A DNA stretch of 64,000 nt from Bremerella sp. JC817 (GCF_040718835.1 NZ_JBFEFG010000281.1:434001-498000), one strand, 5' to 3'; shown: positions 8,756 through 18,070, counted from the stretch's first letter. Made by a program: numbers and translations. Notes: generated from the sequence alone by a model not told the origin.

Positions 8756-9325
8756 ATGATGAAAACGCAACTTCTGGCCGCCGCCGTCGTGCTGGTTACC
8801 AGCGTTCAAGCATTCGGCCAATCGTGTGGATGCGATAACCACCACGTTGTGGCTCGCCCAGTCGCTAGCTGCGGCTGCGATCGCTGCTGCACGCCTTGCC
8901 ACCGTCCACTGCTGGAACTGGTGGAAGGTATTGGCTGCACTCTGCACTCTACGGCCAGCACCCTGAAGAATGGCGTTCACCGCCTCTTCCACCCAATCAC
9001 GTTCAACGGCTGCGGCTGCTACAAGCCAGCTCCTTCGTGTGGCTGCGATACTTGCGGCAGCGATACCCACTGGGAATCGCACGAAATGATGTCGTCGCCA
9101 AAAATGGAATACGTCGAACCATCGCACCCTTCGGTGCCAACGATCCCTGGTCCTCCGACGACTCCTTCCACCGAGCCATCGCACTTTGAAACTCCCGGCA
9201 AGTGGCAGCCGGTCGGCACGCAGGCCAAGCGTTCGTCGGCTCAGGTCAGCCACTACACCAAGCGAGTGACTCCCGCGTCCACCGCGCGTCCCGCTACCTA
9301 CTATGCCCCAACGCGAAGCAAGTAG
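8756..9325 (+). CDS. Secreted Cys-rich protein with four CGC motifs
   Basis: 189 residues from the ATG at 8756 (a second ATG follows directly at 8759); AGAAGGA at 8743-8749 is a good ribosome-binding site. A signal peptide (KTQLLAAAVVLVTSVQAFGQ) is followed by repeated cysteine motifs: SCGCDNH, SCGCDRCC, GCGCYK and SCGCDTCG, then a Pro/Thr/Ser-rich C-terminal half ending in a basic tail. No known domain is recognised. The paired cysteines could form disulfides in the planctomycete proteinaceous envelope or bind metal (inference). It ends at a strong bidirectional terminator. Confidence 0.75.
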   Translation: MMKTQLLAAAVVLVTSVQAFGQSCGCDNHHVVARPVASCGCDRCCTPCHRPLLELVEGIGCTLHSTASTLKNGVHRLFHPITFNGCGCYKPAPSCGCDTCGSDTHWESHEMMSSPKMEYVEPSHPSVPTIPGPPTTPSTEPSHFETPGKWQPVGTQAKRSSAQVSHYTKRVTPASTARPATYYAPTRSK

Positions 9326-9363
9326 TCGCCGCTAACTTGCCTTCCAAACGGCATACCTGCCAA

Positions 9364-9405
9364 CAAAAAAAAGAAGGGGAGTCCACGGTGACTCCCCTTC
9401 TTGTC
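9364..9405. terminator. Bidirectional intrinsic terminator
   Basis: A 12-13 bp perfect stem (9371-9383 with 9390-9402) flanked by an A-run at 9364-9372 and a T-rich stretch after 9401. It lies between the convergent genes ending at 9325 (+) and 9428 (-) and can serve both. Confidence 0.85.
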
Positions 9406-9427
9406 GTTTCTTGAAGATCGCCAGGAA

Positions 9428-10573
9428 TTAGATCGTTGCCAGCACTGCATCCAGATCGGCCATCAGGTCCTCCGGGGCTTCCAACCCAACCGAGATTCGG
9501 ATCAGTTCATCTTTGATCCCATGGGCCAGGCGGTCGGCTCGGTCGTAGCTGGCATGCGACATCGATGCTGGCTGTTCTATCAGCGATTCGACCGCCCCCA
9601 GGCTGACAGCCAACTGGAAGAGCTTCGTGTCTTCGCAAACCTTCTTGGCAGCTTCATACCCGCCGACTACCTCGAAGCTCATCATCGCGCCGAAGCCACC
9701 TTCCATCTGGCGAGCTGCAATGTCGTGCCCTGGATGCGATGGCAGGCCAGGATAAAGGACCCGCGAAACCTTGCGGTGCTCGTTTAAGAACTCGGCGATC
9801 TTCTGGGCCGAGCGGCATTGCTCGCGAACACGTAGCTCCAGCGTCTTGATCCCACGCGACGCGAGGAATGACTGGAATGGATCGAGCACGGCACCGGTGG
9901 CGTTTTGAATGAAGTAAAGCCGATCGAACAGGGCCTTGTCCTTTACCACCAATGCTCCACCCAGCACATCACTGTGCCCCGCCAGGTACTTTGTCACCGA
10001 GTGCTGAACGATATCGATCCCCAGTTCCAGCGGCCGCGTTAAAACAGGCGTTGCGAACGTGCTGTCGACCCCCAGCAAGATGCCATGCTTCTTGGCGATC
10101 TCGGCACAGGCTTTCAGATCGGTGATCGACATCAGCGGGTTGCCGGGGCTTTCGACCCACATCAACTTGGTGTTGGGCTGAATGGCCGCTTCCAACTGTT
10201 CGAGGTTGGTGGAGTTGGCCAGCGTGATGCCGACGTTGTTCTTCTGCGTGATCTTGTGCAGCAGGCGATAAGTCCCGCCATAGATATCGGTGCCGGCGAC
10301 GATGTGGTCGCCACTTTCCAGCAGCATCGTCGCACAGTGCGTGGCCGCCATGCCGGAAGCAAACGCCAAGGCTCCGCAGCCACCTTCGAGTTCCGCCAGC
10401 GTGGTTTCCAAGTTCTTACGCGTTGGATTCCCGCTTCGCGAGTAATCAAACTCGCCCCATTCGCCGGCCCCTGGCTGCACAAAGGTCGAAGCCACATGAA
10501 TCGGTGGCACGACAGCGCCCGTTTGTGGATCCTTTTTGTTGCCAACGTGAATTGCTCGGGTACGGAACTGCAT
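9428..10573 (-). CDS. Cystathionine gamma-synthase/gamma-lyase family PLP enzyme (copy 1)
   Basis: 381 residues from the ATG at 10573, which gives the normal family length; the open frame continues upstream without family similarity. The fold-type I signature is complete: SRSGNPTR near 46-53, the Gly-rich FASGMAATH, ESPGNPL, GVDSTFATP and the Schiff-base lysine Lys195 in SVTKYLAGHSD. These enzymes act on O-acyl-homoserine, cystathionine or related thiols in methionine and cysteine interconversion; the exact reaction cannot be fixed from sequence reading. A paralogous gene lies 147 bases upstream on the same strand, so the two probably catalyse paired steps of transsulfuration. Confidence 0.92.
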   Translation of the reverse strand: MQFRTRAIHVGNKKDPQTGAVVPPIHVASTFVQPGAGEWGEFDYSRSGNPTRKNLETTLAELEGGCGALAFASGMAATHCATMLLESGDHIVAGTDIYGGTYRLLHKITQKNNVGITLANSTNLEQLEAAIQPNTKLMWVESPGNPLMSITDLKACAEIAKKHGILLGVDSTFATPVLTRPLELGIDIVQHSVTKYLAGHSDVLGGALVVKDKALFDRLYFIQNATGAVLDPFQSFLASRGIKTLELRVREQCRSAQKIAEFLNEHRKVSRVLYPGLPSHPGHDIAARQMEGGFGAMMSFEVVGGYEAAKKVCEDTKLFQLAVSLGAVESLIEQPASMSHASYDRADRLAHGIKDELIRISVGLEAPEDLMADLDAVLATI

Positions 10574-10720
10574 GGGTATCTTCTTTGCCACGAGGTTAGC
10601 GGGGAAAACACCGATTCTAGCCCGCTGGGCTGTCATCGGAAGTTGCCATCGAAAAAACAGCGGCCGTCGATCGAACATCGCGGCCGCTTTTGAAATATCG
10701 ATAAGGTCCAAGGTAAACGA

Positions 10721-11920
10721 CTACGCGTTGTCCAGGGCCTGCTTCAGGTCGGCGATCAAGTCGTCGGTATCTTCAATGCCGCAAGCGATGCGAATCATGT
10801 TGTCGTAGATACCAAACTTCGCACGATTCTCGGGCGTCTGCTGGTAATAGCTCATCACCAGTGGCTGCTCAATCAACGATTCGACACCACCAAGGCTCGG
10901 GGCGATCTTGAAGATCTTCGCGTTGTCGACCACGTTAGCAGTCTTACGCCAGTCGGCCCCCTTCACATTGAAGGTCACCAGACCACCAAAGCCACGCATC
11001 GTTTCTTTGGCGACCGAGTAATAAGGATGCGACTCGAGACCTGGGTAGTAAACCTTTTCGACCATCGGGTGCGACTCGAGAAAGCGTGCCACGGCCAGAC
11101 CGTTGGTGTTGTGGCGTTCCATTCGCAGCGAGAACGTCTTCAGACCGCGAAGCAGCAAGTAGCAGTTGTGCGGTGCATTGATGCCACCCATCACGCCACG
11201 AAGCTGACGGACGTCGGCCAGTTGTTCTTCGCTCCCAATGATCGCACCTGCCAACAGGTCGTTATGGCCTGCCAGGTACTTGGTAGCCGAATGCAGAACG
11301 TAGTCGACACCGTATGACAGTGGCGAAAGGTTGTAAGGAGTCGCCAGCGTGGCATCGATCAGCGTTTCGACACCATGTTTCTTGCCGATCGCGGTGAACT
11401 TCTCGAGATCGACGCAACTGAGGTGCGGGTTGGTGGGCGATTCGCTGATCAGCATCTTGGTGTTGGCGTCGATCGCCTTTTCCATCGCGTCGTAGTCGCC
11501 GGTCTTCACCGTCTTGGTTTCGACACCGAAGCGGGCCAGATGTTTGCCGCAGAATTCTCGGCTGCGGTGATAACATTCGTCGAAGAAGACGACGTTGTCG
11601 CCCGAGCTGACCTTGGCCATCAGCAGCCCGACAAACGCGGCCATGCCACAGGAATAGAGGACAGCCGATTCACCACCTTCGATGGCGGCCAGCTTGGCTT
11701 CGGCGGTCTTTTCGCCAGGATTGCCGTAGCGACCATATTCTTCGCGGACCTGTTTCTCTTCGATATACCGGATGATCGAGTCGGTATCTTCAAAGGTGTA
11801 GGTCGATGCGCAGAAGATTGGGTCGGTGATCGAGTTACCCGGCTTCATCCGGGCTTCGCCACCTTGCACAGCGGTGGTCGACGTTCCTCGATTGGTATTT
11901 TGTTCAGGTGCCTTAGACAT
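10721..11920 (-). CDS. Cystathionine gamma-synthase/gamma-lyase family PLP enzyme (copy 2)
   Basis: 399 residues from the ATG at 11920; upstream in-frame codons back to 12001 do not match the family. Motifs: EYGRYGNPGEKTAE, YSCGMAAFVG, ISESPTNPHL, LIDATLATP and the PLP lysine Lys214 in SATKYLAGHND. It is clearly diverged from the downstream copy (different N-terminus and substrate-loop residues), so this is an old paralogue pair and not a recent duplication. No ribosome-binding site of good quality is visible. Likely role: the partner step in methionine/cysteine transsulfuration, for example synthase versus lyase (inference). Confidence 0.92.
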   Translation of the reverse strand: MSKAPEQNTNRGTSTTAVQGGEARMKPGNSITDPIFCASTYTFEDTDSIIRYIEEKQVREEYGRYGNPGEKTAEAKLAAIEGGESAVLYSCGMAAFVGLLMAKVSSGDNVVFFDECYHRSREFCGKHLARFGVETKTVKTGDYDAMEKAIDANTKMLISESPTNPHLSCVDLEKFTAIGKKHGVETLIDATLATPYNLSPLSYGVDYVLHSATKYLAGHNDLLAGAIIGSEEQLADVRQLRGVMGGINAPHNCYLLLRGLKTFSLRMERHNTNGLAVARFLESHPMVEKVYYPGLESHPYYSVAKETMRGFGGLVTFNVKGADWRKTANVVDNAKIFKIAPSLGGVESLIEQPLVMSYYQQTPENRAKFGIYDNMIRIACGIEDTDDLIADLKQALDNA

Positions 11921-12430
11921 GCCGGGGTTCTCGTAAGCGATGCGGGAGAAGCAGCAGATCAAAAAGGCGAGCCTAGCCTTCAAGAACGCGGCGAATCCCA
12001 AATGTTTGATAGGGCCGCAGCATGTGATCTGTATTCAAGAATGATTGTCGCAGGGAAGCGACAACGGCACTTTAGCAGATAGGCTGCAAGCGGCCACAAA
12101 TCCCTATTAAACCAGCCCTGAGTGTAACCGCCGCTTTCGAGCCCCGCAACGGGCCCCCTTTTTCTATTTTGTCATCGTCGATCTGCAAATTTGCGAGCCG
12201 GTCCGGCAAAAACCGTTGCGACAGAAGGCCCTGAAATCCTCGACCGACACGCACGATCGACCGCCTCCGACAGGGGGAGGAGTACCCTCGCAGTTTGTGT
12301 AATCGTCAAAACTTGCTACTTGAAGTGCCCATCGATTGACTCTACAACCGAGACTTCGTTTTCCATCCCAGTCACGGATTTCGGATGGAAAGACCGCTTC
12401 GTTTCCCGCCCCACGGAGGTTGTTCTCCCG
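11921..12430. other. Divergent intergenic region, 510 bases
   Basis: It contains the promoters of the PLP-enzyme gene (-) and the CAP-domain gene (+). Visible elements are a perfect palindrome GCAAATTTGC at 12185-12194 and, close by, GCCGGTCCGGC at 12197-12207; these may be operator or structural sites. I see no riboswitch I can name and no convincing gene. Confidence 0.5.
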
Positions 12431-12973
12431 ATGACCCGTTTCCCCCTCGCCCTTTTGTTGACGATCGCTCTGGCCACTTCACTGCAGGCCGCTCCTGAAT
12501 CGCAGGATGCCCAACCCAAGAAGGAAGCAGGCACGCAACAAGCTGCGGAAACTAAGAAGGCCGAAGACACCAAGTCGGCCGACGACGAGTTCCTTCACAA
12601 GCACCCGACCCTGGTGAAAATGTGGAAGCACTCGAACGAGATTCGCGCTCGCTACCAATTGCATGCTCAGCGAATCAGTCCCGAACTTACCAAGGCCGCC
12701 CAAGACCATGCCTGGTACATGGCTCGCACCGGTCAGTTCAGTCACTCGGTCAATGGTGGCTTCGTGGCTCGTGCCCGACGCCATTCGTACCCTGGTTCCC
12801 CGTACGGTGAAATTATTCTGTACGGCTCGAGCAACATTTCCGATTGCTTCAACGGTTGGTTGAACAGCCCCGGTCACCGGGCGATCTTGCTCAGTGGTGC
12901 TCGCGAAGTCGGTTATGGCTACGCCATCAGCCGCAACGGTACCGCCTATTGGGTTGGCGTTTTCGGTAACTAA
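12431..12973 (+). CDS. Secreted CAP (SCP/PR-1) domain protein
   Basis: 180 residues from the ATG at 12431, preceded by GGAGG at 12415-12419. A signal peptide (RFPLALLLTIALATSLQA) is followed by a Lys/Ala/Gln-rich linker and a CAP domain over the last 120 residues: HSNEIRARYQL, the SHSVNGG histidine region, GEIILYG and WLNSPGHRAILL, the CAP3/CAP4-type signature. CAP proteins are extracellular and bind lipids or act in wall-associated processes; bacterial function is mostly unknown. The gene is monocistronic, bounded by a divergent promoter region and a strong terminator. Confidence 0.88.
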   Translation: MTRFPLALLLTIALATSLQAAPESQDAQPKKEAGTQQAAETKKAEDTKSADDEFLHKHPTLVKMWKHSNEIRARYQLHAQRISPELTKAAQDHAWYMARTGQFSHSVNGGFVARARRHSYPGSPYGEIILYGSSNISDCFNGWLNSPGHRAILLSGAREVGYGYAISRNGTAYWVGVFGN

Positions 12974-12999
12974 ACCAACCGACGACCCAAGACCCCGTT

Positions 13000-13046
13000 A
13001 AAAAAACAGAACGGCCGAAAGGGATTCCCTTGCGGCCGTTTTTCAT
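13000..13046. terminator. Bidirectional intrinsic terminator
   Basis: ACGGCCG at 13011-13017 pairs with CGGCCGT at 13033-13039; inside, AGGG pairs with CCCT. A-run before (13000-13006) and TTTTT after make it functional for both the CAP gene (+) and the small gene at 13074 (-). Confidence 0.85.
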
Positions 13047-13073
13047 GCAATGGAACCAACTTGCAAGGTTCCA

Positions 13074-13433
13074 CTAATCAGTTTGCTTTTCCCAGCAGAC
13101 GAACTCTTGATTGTCGGCGCTGGCCATCGCCGCGATCATCGGCCCGAAGTCGAACCCAGGCAAATGATCTCCCAGATACGAGATCAAACCGTCGGTGCCT
13201 GAAAAGGATTGCGGAATGGCAACGCGGTTGTCATCCGTTTCGAGAACAAAAAAGACATCCTCTTCAAACGGCCCTCGATCGTTGGTCTCGATCGCGACCC
13301 GCACCAGATCTCGCCAGGCAATACGAACGACACGGCGGCGTGTGAAAGCCATCGAAACGCCTTCGTCATCGCAAATAACCGCCGTCGATGGTGGCGGTGA
13401 AAAGCAAGCTTCTACCCAATCCCAAACAGTCAT
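13074..13433 (-). CDS. Conserved hypothetical protein, 119 residues
   Basis: Supported as a gene by AAGGAG with 7-base spacing before the ATG at 13433 and by the convergent terminator. The protein is soluble, has no signal peptide, and shows beta-strand-like segments (VSMAFTRRRVVRIAWRDLVRVAIET, EEDVFFVLETDDNRVAIP) followed by a helix and the closing EFVCWEK. The shape resembles small PH-like or immunity-type proteins, but I do not recognise a family and no function is assigned. Confidence 0.7.
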   Translation of the reverse strand: MTVWDWVEACFSPPPSTAVICDDEGVSMAFTRRRVVRIAWRDLVRVAIETNDRGPFEEDVFFVLETDDNRVAIPQSFSGTDGLISYLGDHLPGFDFGPMIAAMASADNQEFVCWEKQTD

Positions 13434-13496
13434 GGCAGTCTCCTTTTCTTGACAAGAAGGACACCGCCATGGACCGCAGGTTCGGGAAATCGTGGG

Positions 13497-13979
13497 CTAG
13501 TCTTTCAGAACGATTTCGCCCAGGTCGTTCGCACCGTCGGCGTTGATCGTAACTTCGATCTCCGACTTCTTGAAGTCGCTGTACTTCTTCGGCACGAGAT
13601 TCTTTTCTCGCAGGCCGATTGGCTCGCGAATTTCGGTCACGATGTTGCCTTGGGCATCGACCAGTTGTACTTTGCTGATCGCGACTCGATGCGTTCCTTC
13701 GGTCAGACCATCGCCTGATTCAAAGGTCCGTGCCTCGAAATAGCCCCGAGAGTCGGTCAGTGCCGAGCCCCCTTTGCCTCCTTCGGCAGAAGTGGGCTGG
13801 AAGGTCACTACGGCGTCCGCCACCGGATTGCCCTGGTAAGTCACCGTTCCGAACGCTCGATAAACGGGCGGCCGGCCACGGGTCCATTTGTCGTCCTTCT
13901 TACTACCGCAGCCACCGATCAGCGCGACGAGCATCAAGGCAGCCAAAAGCGATTTGGCTGCTATCCATCCATTAGTCAT
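13497..13979 (-). CDS. Lipoprotein with carboxypeptidase-regulatory-like (transthyretin-type) domain
   Basis: 160 residues from the ATG at 13979, preceded by GAAAGGA; a longer frame to 14060 overlaps the upstream gene. N-terminal signal with lipobox LIGGC, then a short charged linker and a beta domain beginning VTYQGNPVADAVVTFQPTS with GYFEARTF and GTHRVAISKV, the planctomycete 'carboxypeptidase regulatory-like' pattern. It starts 29 bases after the DUF1559 gene and is surely its operon partner; the same pair recurs at 60956-62362. The role is unknown, presumably at the cell surface. Confidence 0.85.
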   Translation of the reverse strand: MTNGWIAAKSLLAALMLVALIGGCGSKKDDKWTRGRPPVYRAFGTVTYQGNPVADAVVTFQPTSAEGGKGGSALTDSRGYFEARTFESGDGLTEGTHRVAISKVQLVDAQGNIVTEIREPIGLREKNLVPKKYSDFKKSEIEVTINADGANDLGEIVLKD

Positions 13980-14008
13980 ATCTATGGTCCTTTCTGTGGT
14001 GTGACGGA

Positions 14009-15040
14009 TTAAAGGTTGGCGTTCGTTTCGCCACCATCCTTCGATCCTAAAGCACCCCAAACGCCGAAAGGACTCTGGCCACTGGCAACCGGCGTTGCCG
14101 AGAGGTTGCCGGTATCGATTGTTTCTGGAATGAACCGCACCGAACCATCGGCAAAGACCGACATCGCACCGCCTGGGTGGCGGCTGGAAGCCGTATAGAG
14201 GCCGCCACCACCTTGCGAGCTACAGGTCGCGCTGTTGGGCGGCAACACGGTGGTTACGGCGCAGTAGCCAGGTCGACCATCTTGCCAGCGATTACCATGG
14301 CAGCGGTCCTGAGCATGCAAAGTCGCCGTTGGGTATTCGTTGCCCACCAGGTACGCACGGCATGCCAAAGCGTTGTTAGTCGAAGACCCGGCTGCTCGAC
14401 CAAGTTGATTCGACGACGGAGCAATGATCGTTTCGCTCATCGCCATCGTGTTGCTCAAGCCGTCGGTGATGTCACGGAATCGGGTGTAAATGCCATAGCC
14501 AAACAAACCGCGGATTCCGGTCTCCGGATCGTTGGGACCTGGCGAACCACCCCAGCGATAGTTGTCGCCGGCATTTAGCGCGTAGTTCAGTGGAGCATAC
14601 AACGCAGGTCGGTCGGTGCTGACGGGGGCATTTAAACCATCCGATGGGCACTTGAAACCGTCGATCTCGCCGACATAGCCCGAGTTCGCACTGGAAGACC
14701 ACACCTGATTCTTGGCCGTATAAATCTGATCGTACCGGGCTCCCTGTTCGATGAACGGAAGCAAGTTGACGAAAGCACTATGACGCAGAGGAGGCGAATT
14801 GACCGCTGTCGCCCAGTCTGGACCGCCCTGACGAGGTGGCAAGGCCAGGTAGGTATCGTGATAGTTATGCATCGCGAGCCCCATTTGCTTCAAGTTGTTC
14901 GAGCAACTCATTCGCCGGGCAGCTTCGCGGGCCTGCTGGACTGCCGGCAGAAGCAGGGCAATCAACACGCCGATGATGGCAATCACAACCAAGAGTTCGA
15001 CCAGCGTAAAGCCAGCACGACCGAGACGCACGCGGTGCAT
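14009..15040 (-). CDS. DUF1559 protein with prepilin-type N-terminus
   Basis: 343 residues. The N-terminus carries a type IV prepilin-like signal: [20 protein letters not shown] with the conserved Gly-Phe cleavage site and Glu at +5, then the invariant [14 protein letters not shown] and the [11 protein letters not shown] segment of DUF1559. The C-terminus has [22 protein letters not shown], also typical. The family is hugely expanded in planctomycetes and is thought to be exported by a pseudopilin-like route; function is unknown. It is first gene of a two-gene unit with the lipoprotein at 13497-13979. Confidence 0.95.
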   Translation of the reverse strand: MHRVRLGRAGFTLVELLVVIAIIGVLIALLLPAVQQAREAARRMSCSNNLKQMGLAMHNYHDTYLALPPRQGGPDWATAVNSPPLRHSAFVNLLPFIEQGARYDQIYTAKNQVWSSSANSGYVGEIDGFKCPSDGLNAPVSTDRPALYAPLNYALNAGDNYRWGGSPGPNDPETGIRGLFGYGIYTRFRDITDGLSNTMAMSETIIAPSSNQLGRAAGSSTNNALACRAYLVGNEYPTATLHAQDRCHGNRWQDGRPGYCAVTTVLPPNSATCSSQGGGGLYTASSRHPGGAMSVFADGSVRFIPETIDTGNLSATPVASGQSPFGVWGALGSKDGGETNANL

Positions 15041-15299
15041 AAACGTAGACCAATAGTAATAAGGAAGAGATGGGAATGCTGAAAAGCAAAAGCCATCAAA
15101 ATGCTAGAGAAATCTGGTCAGAATGTCAATTTCAAAAACCACTATGCGCATTTAACGGGGAAGCAATACACATTAAAAATCTATACCAAGCATGCGTTTT
15201 TACTTTCCGCCAGCTTCGTGTACCCCTCACTGGCGCTAGTTGCCACCGCAACGTAAAGGATCTATACCAGCGGAAGTCGTTCTCTTTTTGCTTTGGGAT

Positions 15300-16649
15300 A
15301 TGGTTATGCTTCGCCTCTTCGCTTTCGCCCTGCTTTTGACGGCCGCGACCTCGGTTTCCGCGTCCAACTATGTCGTCGTGGTCTCTCAAGAGACCCAGGC
15401 AAAACCGCAGTGGAAAGAAGTCGTCGACGCGCTGGTTACCCGGCATTCGGCTGAGGTGGTCACCTTTGAAAAGAGCCCGACCGAATCGCTGCCGTCTCTG
15501 CAAAAATCTTTCCCCCGCTATACCTGTTTCGTCGCCACGCCAGCCGAAGCAGGCCGCACGTTCGTGGCAACCGTCCATCAGCTAACCCGTAGCCTGGACG
15601 ACGACCCTTATACCGATACCCGCTGGGCGATTCTCACCGGATACGAAGCCGCGAACGCCTTGAAAATCGCCACCTACGATAAGCCGCTCGTCGTGCGTAA
15701 AGTCGCGTCTGGCACCGACATCGAGCTAGAGGCCTGTGAAGAAGGGATGTGGTACGACGAGTTGGTCAAGAATCGTCATGTCCGCAAGCTTCCCGGCGGC
15801 AAGGTCGAGGAACTGAAGGGCCCCGACGACACGACAGCTAACCTGGTGGCAACCTTGAACGACTATCATGCCGACCTGTTTGTTGCTTCCGGCCACGCAA
15901 CCGAACGAGACTGGCAGATCGGTTTTCGTTATCGCAATGGATATTTCCGCTGCCGTGATGGACAGTTATACGGCATCGATACCAGCGGCACCGAGCATCC
16001 GGTGGATTCGGCCAATGCCAAGATCTATATGCCGATCGGCAACTGCTTGATGGGACATATCGACGGCGAAAAGGCGATGGCGGTGGCCTGGATGAACTCG
16101 GCCGGTGTGAAGCAGATGCTGGGCTACACCGTCCCGACCTAGTTTGGTTATGGTGGCTGGGGTGTCCTCGATTACTTTGTCGAGCAGCCTGGACGCTATA
16201 CCTATCAAGAAGCCTTCCTGGCAAATCATCACGCGCTCATCCATCGCCTCAACGACCCTTCCACGCCCAAGCAGGAGCTTCGCGGACTGGCCTACGACCG
16301 TGATACCGTGGCGTTCTATGGCGATCCGGCCTGGGAAGCTCGGATGTCGGACGGGCCTCAGTGGTTCGATCAAACGCTGACCCAGTCAGGCGACAGCTAC
16401 ACGCTGACGATCACGCCCAAAAGGGGCGAACAAAGCTTCGACACGGTCAACAAGAATGGTTCGCAGCGAGGTGGACGGCCGTTTATCGCTTACCTCCCGC
16501 AGCGTCTGACCGACATTCAGGTCACCGCCGGCAAAGAGTTCGCGCCGGTAATTACGGACGATTTTATTCTTTTCCCTCGCCCTGAAACGTGCGATCCTAA
16601 GAAGACCTATCAAATCCAATTCACTGGTCGCCCCATCGCTCAAGAGTAA
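15300..16649 (+). pseudogene. Secreted putative His-Cys (clan CD-like) peptidase, interrupted by an in-frame TAG
   Basis: Reading from the ATG at 15300 (or 15306) gives a signal peptide (LRLFAFALLLTAATSVSA) and about 280 residues ending at TAG 16140-16142; the same frame stays open past it to TAA at 16647-16649 and continues with sensible protein (FGYGGWGVLDYFVEQPG onward). The stop replaces one codon in GYTVPT-stop-FGYGGWG, where TGG (Trp) would be the simplest original. Before the stop lie SGHATERDW and IGNCLMGHIDG, resembling the His and Cys sites of C25/caspase-like peptidases (inference). It may be a true nonsense mutation, a sequencing error or readthrough. A ConA-like secreted protein follows 8 bases later. 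Confidence 0.75.
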
Positions 16650-16656
16650 TCCCATC

Positions 16657-17388
16657 ATGCGCCGCCTGCCTATCGTCTCCGCTGCCCTGCTCTATTGTCT
16701 TCCCGCATTCGCTTTTGCCGAACCTGCGGCTCCCACCAAACCGCCAGGCGAACTGCAGTTCGCCGATCAGTTCGAGCGAGACGAAACGGTTCCTGGCAAA
16801 GAGGAACTCGGAGAAGGCTGGACGACCAACAGCCCTTGGCGAGCGAAGGGACATCAGCAGGTCGATCTTGTCGAAGGCTCGATTCACATTACCCGCTACC
16901 CGGAAGCTGACCATGGCGTAGCGGTGTTCCATCCGGTTGACTTCACCGATGGCACGGTGCGGCTCAAGTTTCGCATTGGCAAGGGCGATCAGCTTGGTGT
17001 CGACTTCGCCGACAAGTCGCTGAAGACCGTCCACGCCGGGCATCTCTGCATCGCCAACATCACACTCGATAAGCTGGTGATCAACGACTCGAAAACAGGC
17101 CGCATGGATCTGCAGATTCGTGACCGAATCTTGGCGAAGGAGAAGTCGCCCGAGCTGACGCAGTTGCTCAAAGAAAAGTCGGCGGTCTTCCCGCTCAAGT
17201 TGAAGGCCGATACCTGGTACCAGCTACAGATTCAGATCACAGGCAACCAGATGACCGTTTCGATCGATGGTGCCGAGGTGGGCCGTTTAGAATCGGAAGG
17301 GATTGCTCACCCCACGAAAAAGCACATCGCCTTGGCCGTGAAGAAAGAGGCCTGGGTCGACGACGTGCAGATCTGGAAGGCCAAGTAA
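16657..17388 (+). CDS. Secreted beta-sandwich protein (DUF1080/LamG-like)
   Basis: 243 residues with signal peptide (LPIVSAALLYCLPAFAFA). The mature part has FADQFERDE, GWTTNSPWRAKGHQQVDLVEGSIHI, a DGTVRLKFRIG strand, and WYQLQIQITGNQMTVSIDGAEVG near the end, the pattern of concanavalin-like domains found in planctomycete 3-keto-disaccharide hydrolase/DUF1080 proteins. No catalytic residues can be named. It begins 8 bases after the interrupted peptidase gene and is likely co-transcribed with it. Confidence 0.75.
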   Translation: MRRLPIVSAALLYCLPAFAFAEPAAPTKPPGELQFADQFERDETVPGKEELGEGWTTNSPWRAKGHQQVDLVEGSIHITRYPEADHGVAVFHPVDFTDGTVRLKFRIGKGDQLGVDFADKSLKTVHAGHLCIANITLDKLVINDSKTGRMDLQIRDRILAKEKSPELTQLLKEKSAVFPLKLKADTWYQLQIQITGNQMTVSIDGAEVGRLESEGIAHPTKKHIALAVKKEAWVDDVQIWKAK

Positions 17389-17404
17389 CCTGCCGTGAGC
17401 GGTG

Positions 17405-18070
17405 CTACTTCAGCGCCGCTTTCAATGGGCAATTGCTGGGGATCTCGCGTCCCTGGCGATAGAGGTGCAGCAGTTCTTTCGACCGCTGAGCCAACATTCG
17501 TCGCACCTCGCGTCGCTTGCCTTTGACGCGGGGGATTGTCATCGTGTCGTAGGCGGTCGTTTGATGCCGCATCCAGGCAATCACTGCCGACTCGGCGCGG
17601 CGTTCGATTGGGATCCGCTTGGTTCGTGCTACGGTGCCGCTTCCGACTGGGGTGGCATGCGTCGTGACAGCCTTCGCGAAGCGATTGGCCAGGGCGTCGT
17701 AGTCGGGATGAAAGTCGATAAACGCGAGCACCGCGCCGTGAAAGTCTTCGACGTATTCGTTCTGGACTTTCTCTCGTCGGTCCGCGGCTGCCTTCTGCTT
17801 CTTGGCATACGCCTCAGTCGATCGCTCGGCGTCGAGTCCGGCCCGCATCTTCTCAATAGTGGCGGTCGGAGCCCAGACCCCACGCGAGAACATCTTGCGG
17901 CCCTTCTTCTCTTGCACCACCCAATGATCGCCAGCCGCTTTGACTCGGCGTGTTAGCCCTGCGTCGCCTGGGGGCAACAGCGACCATCCTTTCGGAACCG
18001 TCAGTACCATTCCGGTAACATCACGGACCGTTCCTTCCCGAGGGCCGGGGCTGAACGTGGGGCTGCTCAT
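17405..18070 (-). CDS. DUF2293 domain protein
   Basis: 221 residues from the ATG at 18070, chosen for the GGAAAGGA ribosome-binding site directly upstream. The first 90 residues contain a short segment with WSLLPPGDAGLTRRVKAAGDHWVVQEKKGRK, resembling a zinc-free nucleic-acid or DNA-binding module; the C-terminal half holds the DUF2293 signature AVIAWMRHQTTAYDTM followed by KGKRREVRRMLAQRS. The protein is cytoplasmic, highly basic and of unknown function. It converges with the secreted gene ending at 17388; only 16 bases separate them. Confidence 0.8.
   Translation of the reverse strand: MSSPTFSPGPREGTVRDVTGMVLTVPKGWSLLPPGDAGLTRRVKAAGDHWVVQEKKGRKMFSRGVWAPTATIEKMRAGLDAERSTEAYAKKQKAAADRREKVQNEYVEDFHGAVLAFIDFHPDYDALANRFAKAVTTHATPVGSGTVARTKRIPIERRAESAVIAWMRHQTTAYDTMTIPRVKGKRREVRRMLAQRSKELLHLYRQGREIPSNCPLKAALK

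Noticed and set aside
9428..11920. Recent duplication of the two PLP enzymes
   Set aside because: The proteins differ throughout apart from family motifs, so they are ancient paralogues.
12135..12165. Terminator in the PLP/CAP intergenic region (GCCC/GGGC before a T-rich run)
   Set aside because: The stem is only four pairs and no plus-strand gene ends there.
11921..12190. SAM riboswitch upstream of the transsulfuration genes
   Set aside because: I looked for it because of the pathway, but no recognisable S-box or related core could be read on the minus strand.
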